Part shown: positions 1 to 11,400 of the stretch, in pieces | How the letters are laid out: each line of letters starts with the position of its first letter | Numbering within the stretch: the first letter of the stretch is position 1 | Source of the DNA: Tubiluchus corallicola | Taxonomy: Eukaryota; Priapulida; Priapulimorpha; Priapulimorphida; Tubiluchidae | Assembly: GCA_030141605.1 (NCBI GenBank) | Contig: JAQGDQ010000037.1 | Coordinates: 749,001 to 813,000 of the forward strand | Direction of reading: 5' to 3' | DNA length: 64,000 nt | Program-made: the position numbers and the translations under genes | The notes under the pieces: generated by a model | The model's input: only the letters and a program-made list of their open reading frames with translations | What the model was told of the DNA's origin: nothing | The model's database searches: none

Positions 1-396
1 TTGGTTTTGAGATTATTACAATGACAACTAATGTGCATTGTAATAAGATTACCATTATGTGACGTGAAAGTTGAAATCTATGGTTTTTAATAACTTCTAG
101 AATAGTTTTCCTCGGTGTAATAGTAATGATGCAACAGATCAGATGCAAAAAAATCTTTATTAGGCCCTACTATTCTTGATTTCTTGACTAAACTGCATAC
201 GACTTGCCGGAATTGTGGGAAAGTTTAATGTGGCCCGTCTAGTCAGATAATTTGCACACCCCTGAGTTAAGTAAATGGTAAAATATTTCTTGTTTTCTTC
301 TCAAAATGATCTACAAGTGATGACAGTGTTCTAGGGCTTTATCGTAATATATCTAGTGTTAGCGAGTACCCGTAAAATAATTTTCCGATTTTTCAG

Positions 397-2505
397 TACG
401 AAGAAGCCAAACAAGCATTTCTGCAAGCTTGTGTAGTCACTCCTTCCTGTTTGTCTTGGCTTGGTGCTGGTAAAGCTTGTTATAGGGTAGGTGTGGGTAA
501 AGGCTGTGTAGAGATTGATGATTTATAATCCTAATTGCAAGATTACCTATTATTGTAGGTCTTAATTCAATCCTTATGTAGCTCAGTAACCAAATAGTAT
601 ACAGTATAATGGACTAATATTGAAGCCTGCTACAGTGAGTTTCTGGTTACTACGAGTAAATTTCAGTCCTGTCAAATTTAGGCTTAAATTCATATTTAAA
701 TCTTGCTTACAGCGAGCTCTGATATTGCGAGTTTTTGCTTATAACGAGGGAATTTTCCGGCTCCATGACTGTACTTCTCCAGTATATAACTAGCGTGAGT
801 TCAAAGACAATGGGCAAATGGACACCATTCACCAAGGGCAAAAAGACGTGGGGATTAATTTATTGGTCTCGCATAAAACTGTGTATTAAGTACAGCATAA
901 TCACGTAGGTGCGCTGGTTGGTCTGCAGTTACGTTTGCTGCTGTAATTGTAATTTACAGACTGGACAGTTACAATGAAGTGAGCACGATGATTCACACAG
1001 AAAAAAACGATTTCTCAACCGATTAACTAGAATGACGCAGTTGAAGTCTTTGCTAAACTTCAGCAATTTTTAAGTTATCACCTGCAACTCTTTTCAAACC
1101 TTTCAAAACTTGATAGCGCTTAAACAAAGCTGTGGTATAATTTAATGTGCAGTTGGCAAAAATAACTAAGTTTTTTTAAAAAAAGATGAATTGTTCTGCT
1201 TAGCAAAGTAGATAATGTGTGTTTATTCTCTATCATCTGCATTTGATTTATGTCTTTATTGCATTTGAATTTTGTAAATGAACATTTATACGACACATTC
1301 AGACTAACTGTAATTTTCTCTGACGGCAAATTTGCAAGTGTGAACTGCTTTACGAGAATATTCGCAAGAAATTGCAAACTCTTCGACGGTTGCTGCGAGT
1401 TGCTTTACTTTCTAATGTGAATGCATCCACAAGTTACTCTCGATTCTTTCTGCAGCAAATAGAGAAGCCTGTCATATCATGTTGACTCGGAAAGTAACTT
1501 GCAGCAAATTTTGCTCATTACTCTGAACACGCTTGTTAGTTACTTGGTGAGAAACCTAGCTAGCCTGAAAGAGCCGTTAAATTCCGTGTACCGTTAGCCT
1601 AAACACTTAAACCATTTGTATTTCTTTGTTCATTACAGTCATAATTAGCTCATAATAATCAACATAGTCATAAATTTATGTTGAATCTAATGCCTTTATT
1701 TTTTGTCGTTATAGTTGCTTTACAGTTTTATTTCTAATCTCTTTAATGAAGGTATGTTTAACAGATTTATTTTCTTTACAGCTCGATCAGTTTTCTGATG
1801 CCGAACAAGCCTTAACCGAAGCTAATCTAATGGATAATCTAAAACCAGAAGTTTGGGCTTACTTATCACTGGTCTCATTAAAACTGGGTCATAAACTAGA
1901 AGCAGAGCAATCATACAAGTACACACTGAAAGTAAACAGTATAAGCACCTTTTTTGTTTCAGTAAAGACATATATACATATAAAGTGAAGTATAAGCTAC
2001 TGTAGGCTATCTTTAGATATTACAATGAGAGCCATTTTAACATTATAACCTCTCAGGCTAAGTAGTGCACAGGCGACCCCTCCTACACAACTACTCATGG
2101 GTATAAAAATGTAAATGGCTGACAAAACTAAACATATATTTATTCTATTGATATTTCGAACAAAATCAGTGTTTAAACATTAAAAAACATGCTCTAAGCA
2201 AAAATTGATCAATACAAACGTTTGAACAATATATCATGAGCTTTCAACACACACATTGACAGCAAGGCGCATATTGATATACGTAGATTAGCATGGGGCC
2301 TTTATGCTCATGGGGCCCGCATGTCCATGTGTTAAGAAGGCCCTGACTTCAACGACAATTTGTTAACTATTAATATAACCTAAACACGAAAAAAGTTAAA
2401 ATGAACCATTTTTATTCATTGTAGTGCAGCCTAGATGATGAGACATTACTACAACAAATTCATGATGAACAAGAAAAAGTTGGTTTTGGAAATCCCCAGT
2501 TTTGA
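397..2505 (+). CDS. CFAP70: CFAP70 (TTC18) homologue, C-terminal three coding exons
   Basis: Three exons join in one frame: 397-486, 1782-1931 and 2425-2505 (TGA), all with GT..AG introns in phase 0; the 5' part of the gene lies outside the window. The peptide (106 residues) has tetratricopeptide-like helices ([46 protein letters not shown]) and ends VGFGNPQF. That order and the exact ending fit what I know of vertebrate CFAP70/TTC18, a cilia- and flagella-associated TPR protein of the axoneme. The acceptor at 2424 was preferred over the AG at 2429 because only it keeps the frame open. The second intron carries a MITE remnant. Family assignment is from recognition, not alignment; a related TPR axonemal protein is the main alternative. 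Confidence 0.85.
2055..2345. mobile_element. MITE remnant, same family as 26430-26778
   Basis: Lies in the last CFAP70 intron. It shares long runs with 26430-26778 (for example ATCAGTGTTTAAACATTAAAAAAC and the downstream AATACAAACGTTTGAA), in the same order and orientation. The right end reads GTTAAGAAGGCCCTG, matching the complement of the other copy's left terminal repeat. The left terminal repeat is not recognisable, so the copy is probably truncated or decayed on that side. Confidence 0.6.
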
Positions 2506-4917
2506 CTTTATGTGGCACTCAAACATCCATTACCAAGATACAAGGACTGCTGATGTCTGTGTTAACATGCAGTAAGGCACGTAGTAAATACATGCATTTG
2601 TTGTATTAAAGCATATGTATGCCTTTAATTCCATGTTTTTATTTATTGTTAATTTATTGTAGGTTTTTTCACTTCAGAATTATCAGTTCGTCTGTCTGTT
2701 GCCACTTTTTCTCAGTTGTGGAGTAATGTAGCAAGTTGAGATACAGGTAGAATATGGGCCAAACTCAGAGCCTGTTAATTTTTAGGTTAAGTGGCAGAGA
2801 TTTGAATTTTTTACAATTCTTGAAGATTTGTGTATACGTAACAAAGGTCTGTATAACATAATATGCCAGCCACTCAGGTGTAGGCGATTGATAACACCAG
2901 TGACAGCTAAACGAATAATGATTCGTTAGTGGGGTAGCAGATAACACTCAGTAACATATGTTAAGCACACACGGTAGGACGCTAGACCAAAGTTTTTTAA
3001 GTTAAAATTGTAGTCCGTGTCAATGCAGAAAGCACATTTGCAGTTAAAATAAGCTTTGTGTATGTCTGTATCTTGACTTAACTTCACATACATTATAATT
3101 ATGAAAACATGTACTCTTATTACAATGGTGGCTCTATACATTTTTGTAGTAATCTTCGTATACATTGATCTCATCAGGGCAAATTTGCCTCCTACCGAGG
3201 GCTCTGTAGTTTATTGTAATAAAGGCACACTGCAATAAACAATGTTCTGTATGCTTTTCTTAATGGTTTTTGTGTTTATTATTCAATAAATCCATCCATT
3301 ATTTATAACACTGCAGAAAAATCTATACATTGTTTTCTATTATTTTATCAGCAAACATTTATCAATATATGTGATAAAAAAAAATCGGTGTAGTCACATA
3401 ATTAAGCGGACTACACATACAAACACTTTTCTTTTATCTTTTATTGCTTCTGTTGAAAACAAATTACTAATATGACACAGCTATAAGAAAGTAGCCTTAG
3501 TTGTTATTGCACATGAACATGTTATTGCAAAAATGACATGAAAATTATACAAATATCAGTTTTGCAAAATAAGCCTTTCACAGTTTTAGCGATTGATGAT
3601 AATCATGAAAAGGTCAAAGGTTAAGTGTATCAGACAACGCATATGCATACTGTACACTTGACAATCCCTCGCAGCTGATGTTATTGTAATAGAAACAGTT
3701 TAACAGCTAGTTCATTTTTCCTTGTTCCCAAGAAAGATCCTGCTAGTAAATCACTCTACACACAGACTAATGCATAATGCAGACTAAGCCCATGTAAAAC
3801 CACCGAAGTTACTAATTGATGCGGCAAACGGCTTTGCTTTAAACACATCACGTGGCAGTGTAGTTAAGATGTGTTGGTGGCATTCACTTAACCTTTGACA
3901 AAATTGCTTTCACTTAACCTCTGACTTAATTGCACGTGTGCATAGCGAAACTATGAAAAAGCTTATTACACTTTTAAAATTGCTAAATTATGCTTTACAA
4001 GTAGAGAGCAAAACATGTAACTTTTATTTTAATGGTAAATTCCTATATAGATGAAAGTGACAAGTTTCTTATACTGATAACTCCACTATGAGTTTGCAGA
4101 ACTGTGAATACATGCTAATACAATGGCATAATAACACAAGATATTAATATACGTTATACCTTACTTCCTGATTTGTACATAACTAGTTAAGCTAAAACAT
4201 AAACACCAAAGCCTAAAACTTTAGTAATTAGTGCAAAGCACTTTCGTTCATTGAAGAACTCTCCTAGTTAAAATAAGGCAAAAGTATAAAAATATAAATC
4301 TCTCAAGTTTCAACAATACAGAATCATAAACTATATAAAACTTTAATGCATCACTTTTACCCTCAGATGTGAGGTAGACAACACAAAATTCTATCCTAAA
4401 TGTCCAGCAACACAAAGTTGTGTGTTAAATACAAAATTTACGTTGTTCTACACAAAATGCCTCAGAAATCTACAAACAAGCACAGGGTTTCATGCCATAC
4501 ATCACAATATGTTAAATGCACGACACAGCTTTTTCTCTGACCTCCAGAACCTACTTATAGGGTAGCATAATTCAAAGAACCTAGTTTATTCACAATGTCT
4601 GTTAAACAGAAATTCTAGGTACTAATTTTTCGTAATTAAATACAATTATAGTATACAACTATAAATAATAATGAATACACACAAAAAAAAACACGAAATT
4701 AGAATCAAGATGAGCCGAAAAAGAAACTTAGCAGCAAATGGCAAACTTCACCACTATTCCATATAGAAAGAAAATATAAAAATACACATTTAGGAGTAAA
4801 TATGGTTTCTACCAACTCTTATAGACAATTTGTACAGGCACTCACAGTATTGCAAAAAGAAAATTTTTATTAAAAGTATTAAGATACAAAATGTTAAAAA
4901 TGTCACATACATTTTAC
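2506..4917. other. Intergenic region between CFAP70 and MOCS1 3' ends
   Basis: CFAP70 (+) and MOCS1 (-) converge here. Possible polyadenylation hexamers for CFAP70 are the ATTAAA near 2606 and the AATAAA near 3218. I see no conserved coding segment; the short ORFs lack splice-consistent extension and recognisable motifs. Confidence 0.5.
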
Positions 4918-5236
4918 CTGCAGCTGCAGTCATCTTCAGTGTAAGATTATATAAACAGCCAGCTATATAGGCAGGGCTTACAGTACAAAAATTCACTAAT
5001 TATGTATTTATTGTTTTTTGAAATAAACAATCTTGTGTCTTGAATCGTAAATCTTGATACGAGGAAGCCAAAGATGTAGTGAATTAACAGACTTGCAGAT
5101 AAGAAGGATACACGGTAAAAGTAAAGCAAGCATTTATTTCCTTGTAATTAGTGAATTTCTGTACTGTAAGCACTGCCCATAAAATTTGTTCATTTGTATG
5201 ACCTCACACTGAAAATTAACTGCAGGCTGCAGCTGA
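4918..5236. repeat. Foldback element (long inverted repeat)
   Basis: The left arm (4918-5003: CCTGCAGCTGCAG, TCTTCAGTGTAAGATTATA, GGGCTTACAGTAC, AATTCACTAATTA) reappears in reverse complement in the right arm (5138-5234), with small indels and a central spacer of about 130 bp. It lies just 3' of the MOCS1 stop codon and may fall in that gene's 3' UTR or flank. No transposase ORF is present; it looks like a foldback/MITE-type insertion. Confidence 0.65.
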
Positions 5237-5261
5237 AACATGTGTGACATGTTTTTAACAT

Positions 5262-5299
5262 TTCATTTCTTAAAGCTTTTAATAAAAGTTGTTTCTTTT
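5262..5299. repeat. Short dispersed repeat, second copy at 20341-20378
   Basis: The core TTTTAATAAAAGTTGTTTC occurs here and at 20357-20378, with further similarity upstream (ATTTCAT.. and TTAAAG). Two matches of about 40 bp with an AATAAA hexamer could be 3' ends of one repeat family. No longer element was traced. Confidence 0.4.
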
Positions 5300-5403
5300 T
5301 GTAACTTTTATGGCATTTCATTAAAATATTTTTTGAGATGCGTCTTTGCAAGTGAATAAAATTTCACACTTCATGCATTTGTTGTCAAGTGCAAAACTAG
5401 AAA

Positions 5404-8400
5404 TCAATTACTGAAGTAATCTCCTCTCTGGCCTCCAGTCTTAGAGATCAGTCTTATATTATGAATGAGCATTTTATGTGTAACAGCTTTGCACATGTCA
5501 TACACAGTAAGAGCTGCAATGCTCACACCTGTCAGTGCCTCCATTTCGACTCCAGTCTTGCCATACGTGGCAACAGTACAGGTAATAACTACATCATACG
5601 TGTTGTCATCCAGCGTCAGCTTTACGTCAATCTTATTAATAGGTATAGGATGACATAGAGGAATAATATTGCTTGTTTGCTTAGCTGCCATAATACCAGC
5701 TATTTTTGCAACTGTCAAAACATCTCCCTTTTTCATTTTGTTCATAGATACAAGGTGGAAAACTTCAGAGGTCAATCGTACTTGCCCCATTGCAACAGCG
5801 GTGCGAAAGCTGGCAAGTTTCCCTCCAACATCCACCATTACAGCATCACCAGTACTATCGACATGAGTTAAATGCTTATCTGACTTGGAATACTGACCAT
5901 ATGCTGATAAATCCAGATCGTTATTGCTATCATCTTCCACATGGTTTTGTCTTTCTACACGTTCATTGTGTTTGATTAAATTCATCTCCAGCTTTGTGTT
6001 CACAAAATTTGATTTATTTTGGGCTTCACTGGAAAAGGTCTTATAATAAGAACTTTCCCAGTATTCCATTGTAGCTTCGTCAAGCCAGTCCTTGTGGTTG
6101 TCGCCTTTGAATGAGTATTTTTTGTACAACTCTTTTTGGCTGCCATTGTTAGTGTCCTGCTGATTATTAGGTGGATGATCTTTTTTCTCTGGGTGAAAAC
6201 ACCTAGACGATGTGCAAATTGTTCTAGTTTGAATGACTGTACAGTCGGGATAACTCCCAAAAGGAGACCCTGGAAAAGTGGAATAAAGTTAAGTGAGTAG
6301 AAACCTCCATGGATAAATATAAATATTAGCAATCCGATTTCAGCATTGAAGGTCAGATTGTTATAAAAATGTATTTATTCCTTATTACCAGTATTGTTAT
6401 CCTGTGGAGTTAAATAAAAAAACGTGTACGCTATTTATTTATTGTCAGTGAATGTGTACATAAAAATGGCTATCTATGATACTCAAACTTTTGATCAAGA
6501 ATATTCTCAACAGTTAAACACATAACTGTATCAGGTTTACTATTCATTGATTCAAGAGTGTTGTGCACCTTGTAAAGTCCTTTTACGAGGCTAAAAGCTC
6601 TTATCACTTAGGTGCATTTTCAGATGGTTGGCTTGTAAAAATTAGCAGATGCCTTTGAGTAGGCATGGAAAGATAGAAGATGTACTTTTTTTTATAAATT
6701 GGGGCTACACAGCTGACAAACCAGTCTAATGAGAAAAAGACCAGATTTTATTGATACATATTTAGCATGGGTACAACATAATATTGAGACCACAAGGAAA
6801 AGTTTGTACACATGTACACACCATGTTAGTGAGCAGTAAAATTCCTTAATGACGTTGTATGAGCTTTTTTCCTACAAGGTAGTTTCCTAAATTTTATGCA
6901 AATGAAAATGACCAACTTTTTTAAATCTCACTGACTTTACTGAACACGTCGCGCAAATTTACAGCTGAACGTGTGCATACAATTTAATAGGAAACATTCG
7001 TCACTTTTTAGTCTATAGAAGTCACATGAAACATATTTAATTAGATTTGAATGTACATCAAAGTAGCTGATACATAACAGCATCTTCTAAAACTACTTTT
7101 ATATCTTCTATGAAGCTACACATTGTACATAATTCATACACTTTTGTTATTAATAAGTGCTTGTCCATCTGGTAGTCATATATATATATATATATGACTA
7201 CCCGCATATGCTAATAGAGTACCTCGGTTAAAGAGCACTTTTTCTTAGGCCCCTAGCAGGTTTGCTACAATTATGTTATATTGTAAATACATTTTTATTA
7301 CAATCTATCCTTCAATGCAAACATTGCTAATATTGTAATTGTCTTTCACTTCCTCTTTCTCTCCTAAATATGATACATATTCGCTATTTCTTGCCATTCT
7401 TGGTAAAAAATGTGTCATTCTTGTGATAACACAAAAACATAAATGATGACACAGTCCTGAGTAACAAACAACAGTTTCTCCATAATTATGCTGTTCAGCA
7501 TTATCTACAAGAATATATGGACAAGTTTTTTTTCAGGTTTTTGTGTACACAAGCAATGTAAATGTAAGTGTGAAGTGAACAAAATCACATGCTTATAGAG
7601 TTGCAGTGCTAGCTAATAACTTACATGCAGAAGAATTTAGTCACCCACCAATGAGTATCATAGGACGATTCCTCATTTTAGCAATGTTTAACATTCCTGA
7701 AAAATAGTATGAAAGATATGTGACTATAGTGCAGAACAAAACATTTGATTGTCAGTGGCAACAAATGTAACGTCACTACCTTGACATAAAAGCTAATAAT
7801 GAATTTTGCAACAGACATGTTAATCATGCAACAACCATCCACTCATTCCTACCAATCCAAATTCTTGAAGAATATATATATATATATACAGCTGATACAT
7901 ATCACTTTACATTGAAGATATGTTAACTCATATTAATTCAATACAAATTTTAGAAGATGAAGACACCAGTGTGTAACAGTGTTAGTATATTATCATGTTA
8001 GGCAATGTGTGGTGACATCTGTTAATAAGAAAGATGAAGCATTAAAAGCTGGTGATCCTTTAAGAAAAACAACACAAAATTATATCTGGTGGTCATTAAA
8101 CTTCTTAGTGCATTTATATTCGTGGCCTGTGAATGCTACAAGTGGCAACTATCTTGTGAAACAATAGCAAAGCACAAACCAACACAAAAAACACTAAAAA
8201 TGTTTAATTTCTCGACTCAGCAAGTCAGAAGCAAACTACAGTATATCTCTCACTTAGTAACTTTGAAAAAGAAAATTGACCAGCACTCATTAATGGTGAT
8301 AATATGTACCACATATAGATGGGCATAAGTACTACATATAGATATAAGGCAGGACTAGTTGTACACTGTTAGGCATCATATGTTGGCTCTGGTTTCTATC

Positions 8401-11400
8401 TATGATTTTTGCTGTACAGTGGGATTAATGTTTGAAGCTCCAGTATGCACTTTCTAAGTTCAAAATAATACCTGTTCATTTCATTCACCCTCTAGGAACA
8501 CTACAGTGTGTCATGGAGCAAAAGGACTAATACTACTCTAATAGCAAGAAACACAAAAAGCCGCCTCTTCTTTAGAGCCAAGCCTTGAAATAAGCATACA
8601 CAGTAGGTGCCGCTTAATAGACTAACTTTGAATTTGAAGTAATTTGATGCAATTAACTGACTGAATCAATTAGCTAACGGATGTAGTATATTACTACTAA
8701 AGGAGTACGAGTCATGGCTCATCACCTTAGCACGCATTGTTTCTTCATGGCTGCTTTGTTTCTTTACAAAGAAATTGCTTTATGAACTACTGATCCTGAT
8801 AAAAACGTTGAAAATCTGTTGTTGTATACAATATATATTCACGCAAAACGCCTAGTCACCTAGCGCTTGAGCTGCAGTTGGTGATGACATTGTTTTCCCT
8901 GTGAAAAGCAGCAGGAGCTTAAAAGCAAATCACTGGGCAAGTGATTAGATATTTAGCTTCCAGAAACAATGAGGTTAATTGCAGCAGACCAGCGGGTGAC
9001 AAGCAGTGGCGGTTTTTATACATTTGAATAGGAGCAGTCCATACCAGGTATTTTTGAGTCAATTAAGCAACTGATTTTAATAACCATTAGTCTAATAAAC
9101 GATGCCTACTGTATTAGTAAAGCGTTTCTCTTGTCAACAGAAACCACACCTGCTGTGGCTGGCTTTCAAAAATGGGTAATTTGTTTAGTTTTTAAAAGAC
9201 TGGAGAACAGGCAAGAATGGCTCTATCTCACCTGCATGGCGCTTCTTCTTTCTCCCAACTGCTGCTCCTATGAGCTCAAGTAGCTCAGATTCTTCTACTC
9301 CGGATCTTATGGCATCTCGAAGAGATATCTCTGTATTTCCAAACAAGCAAACCTAGACAATACATTCAGAAATAAGTTATGTTAGTAGTGTAAATATCTT
9401 TTCAGCTTTTTTCTCTCTGACTTCTTTCAACTAACTGCTACATAAGCTCTTCTTTATTCTCCTCTCTCAAAGAATCTCTTGTTTCATACTATTCATTCTT
9501 CCTTCTTTAGTGCACATTTCAAGGTGGCCTAACATGGTCCCCTTCTTGGCTACCATACTTCAATAGCAAAGTATGTTTAGTTTGTCAAAGTTGTACACTT
9601 GTTAAATTTACTATAGTTTTGTTCTTTTCAATTACACAGTAATAATTTGTACATGTATTTGTAATTGTAGTTTCCTTGGTGAAATAAACTGAATTTAAAC
9701 TTGAAAAATATGCAACTCAATAAGATAAACTTTACGTTATGCAGCATCAGTTTATGTATAAAATGAACAAGTGCAGTTTCCTTCACTCATACCACAGAAA
9801 TGCTTAACCATACTTCTAGCTACAATGGCATCAAGCTATACGCATGCCAATGTACAAAATTAGAGAACTGGTTTATACAGTTGCATTACCTTTAAGTTTC
9901 CGTCAGCTGTTATTCGAAGACGATTACATGACGTACAGAAATGTTCACTCATGGAAGTAATGAAGCCGATTTGGCCACTAAATCCTGGCACTTCATACGC
10001 CTAAATGTTAACAAAGAATTTTTCTATTACTAAACTTTATGTAGTATGTAATTGTTAGAGTCCAGCTTTATATAGTGATTTATATAATATTTAATCATTC
10101 ATAATAATCTGTTTGAAATGATTTTTTACAAAAATTTATAGAGTAGAAAACATTTCAAGTGCTATAGAATAAACTTCTGCCCTCCCAAGAAAGTTCAGTA
10201 TTCAACTCACACTTGTTGTCTCCTACGAAAAAACTGACTTACTGTATCAATCACTAAATTCAGCCACTAAGCACTTACTTTTGATGTATCATTATGTCCA
10301 TCTTCCTTTTTCTTAAGTTCTGGCCATTTCTTTCTAATAATGCTTAGCATTTCTGCATACGAAACCATCTTTTTGTCATTCCATTTATTGCCATCGAATG
10401 GCATGTACTCGATAAACCGAACATCCAGTTTCTAGAAGAATCAATTTCACAGTTATTAAAATAAAACCCAGCCACAATGTACATGTTGTACATATACTAT
10501 ATAAAAGAGTATTATCAACTTTTATGTAAATAGAACTGGTGCCAACTGAAAAAGTACCTTAATAACCTATTTACAAGTTATAACCCAAGTAAAATGAAGT
10601 GTATGCAAAGAATGTTTAAGTCAATGGAAACATGGTACCACAAGCATTTAGACATTTATTTTAAAACAAAGTTTGGTTTCACTTGTTGCCATTGAAAACT
10701 CCCTAAAAGCCATTCTTTTAAGGTTTGTACTGTTTAACCAAACACATTTCTTAGGGAAGTTGAAGCCTGTACCATCATCCCGGGAAAATTTTTTTGTTGG
10801 TGTATTAGGATATCCTGTCTGCCACCAGAACATCACCTCATATGAGTCATGACCAGCATTCTTAGAACCTTCACTTAAACAAGAAGTACATGCAGAGCAA
10901 TGCGAAGCTTTGACATTTATTCTTGTAAAATTTTCCATGGTCCAGTAAAATTGGCATCCTACAATAGCACACTGTGGTATTTTGACGTTTTTTTCAAAAG
11001 AAAATACACATCGAATCAAAAAACAATAGTGTATATGCAAAGAGTTACTTAGTAGATACAAAGCTAGCAGGCACCATGGCATAATCTTGATCACCTGAAT
11101 TATCCACTATCCAAAACTGAATTCGGTAAACACAAAGGAAATGACACAACTACAATATTTGAATTTTACTTTACCGATAAATGTATGCCATGTACTATTT
11201 CATTATATTACGACTGTGAATGGATGAGGTGACCAGTGGAGTTCAACACTCCATCTTGGTAGTTTCAACTGCCACATTATTTCTAGCCATTCACCTCCCT
11301 GATAGAAGATGTATTGGAACTGTTGTCCAAAAGTCACTAAGACTTTCATTCAGTTCATTTTGTAGGATTAGCCTTGATAATGAAGACAGGTTCCTGTCCT

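Noticed and set aside
5461-5975. Several 60-65-codon + strand ORFs.
   Set aside because: They lie antisense to the MoaC exon of MOCS1 and have no motif of their own.
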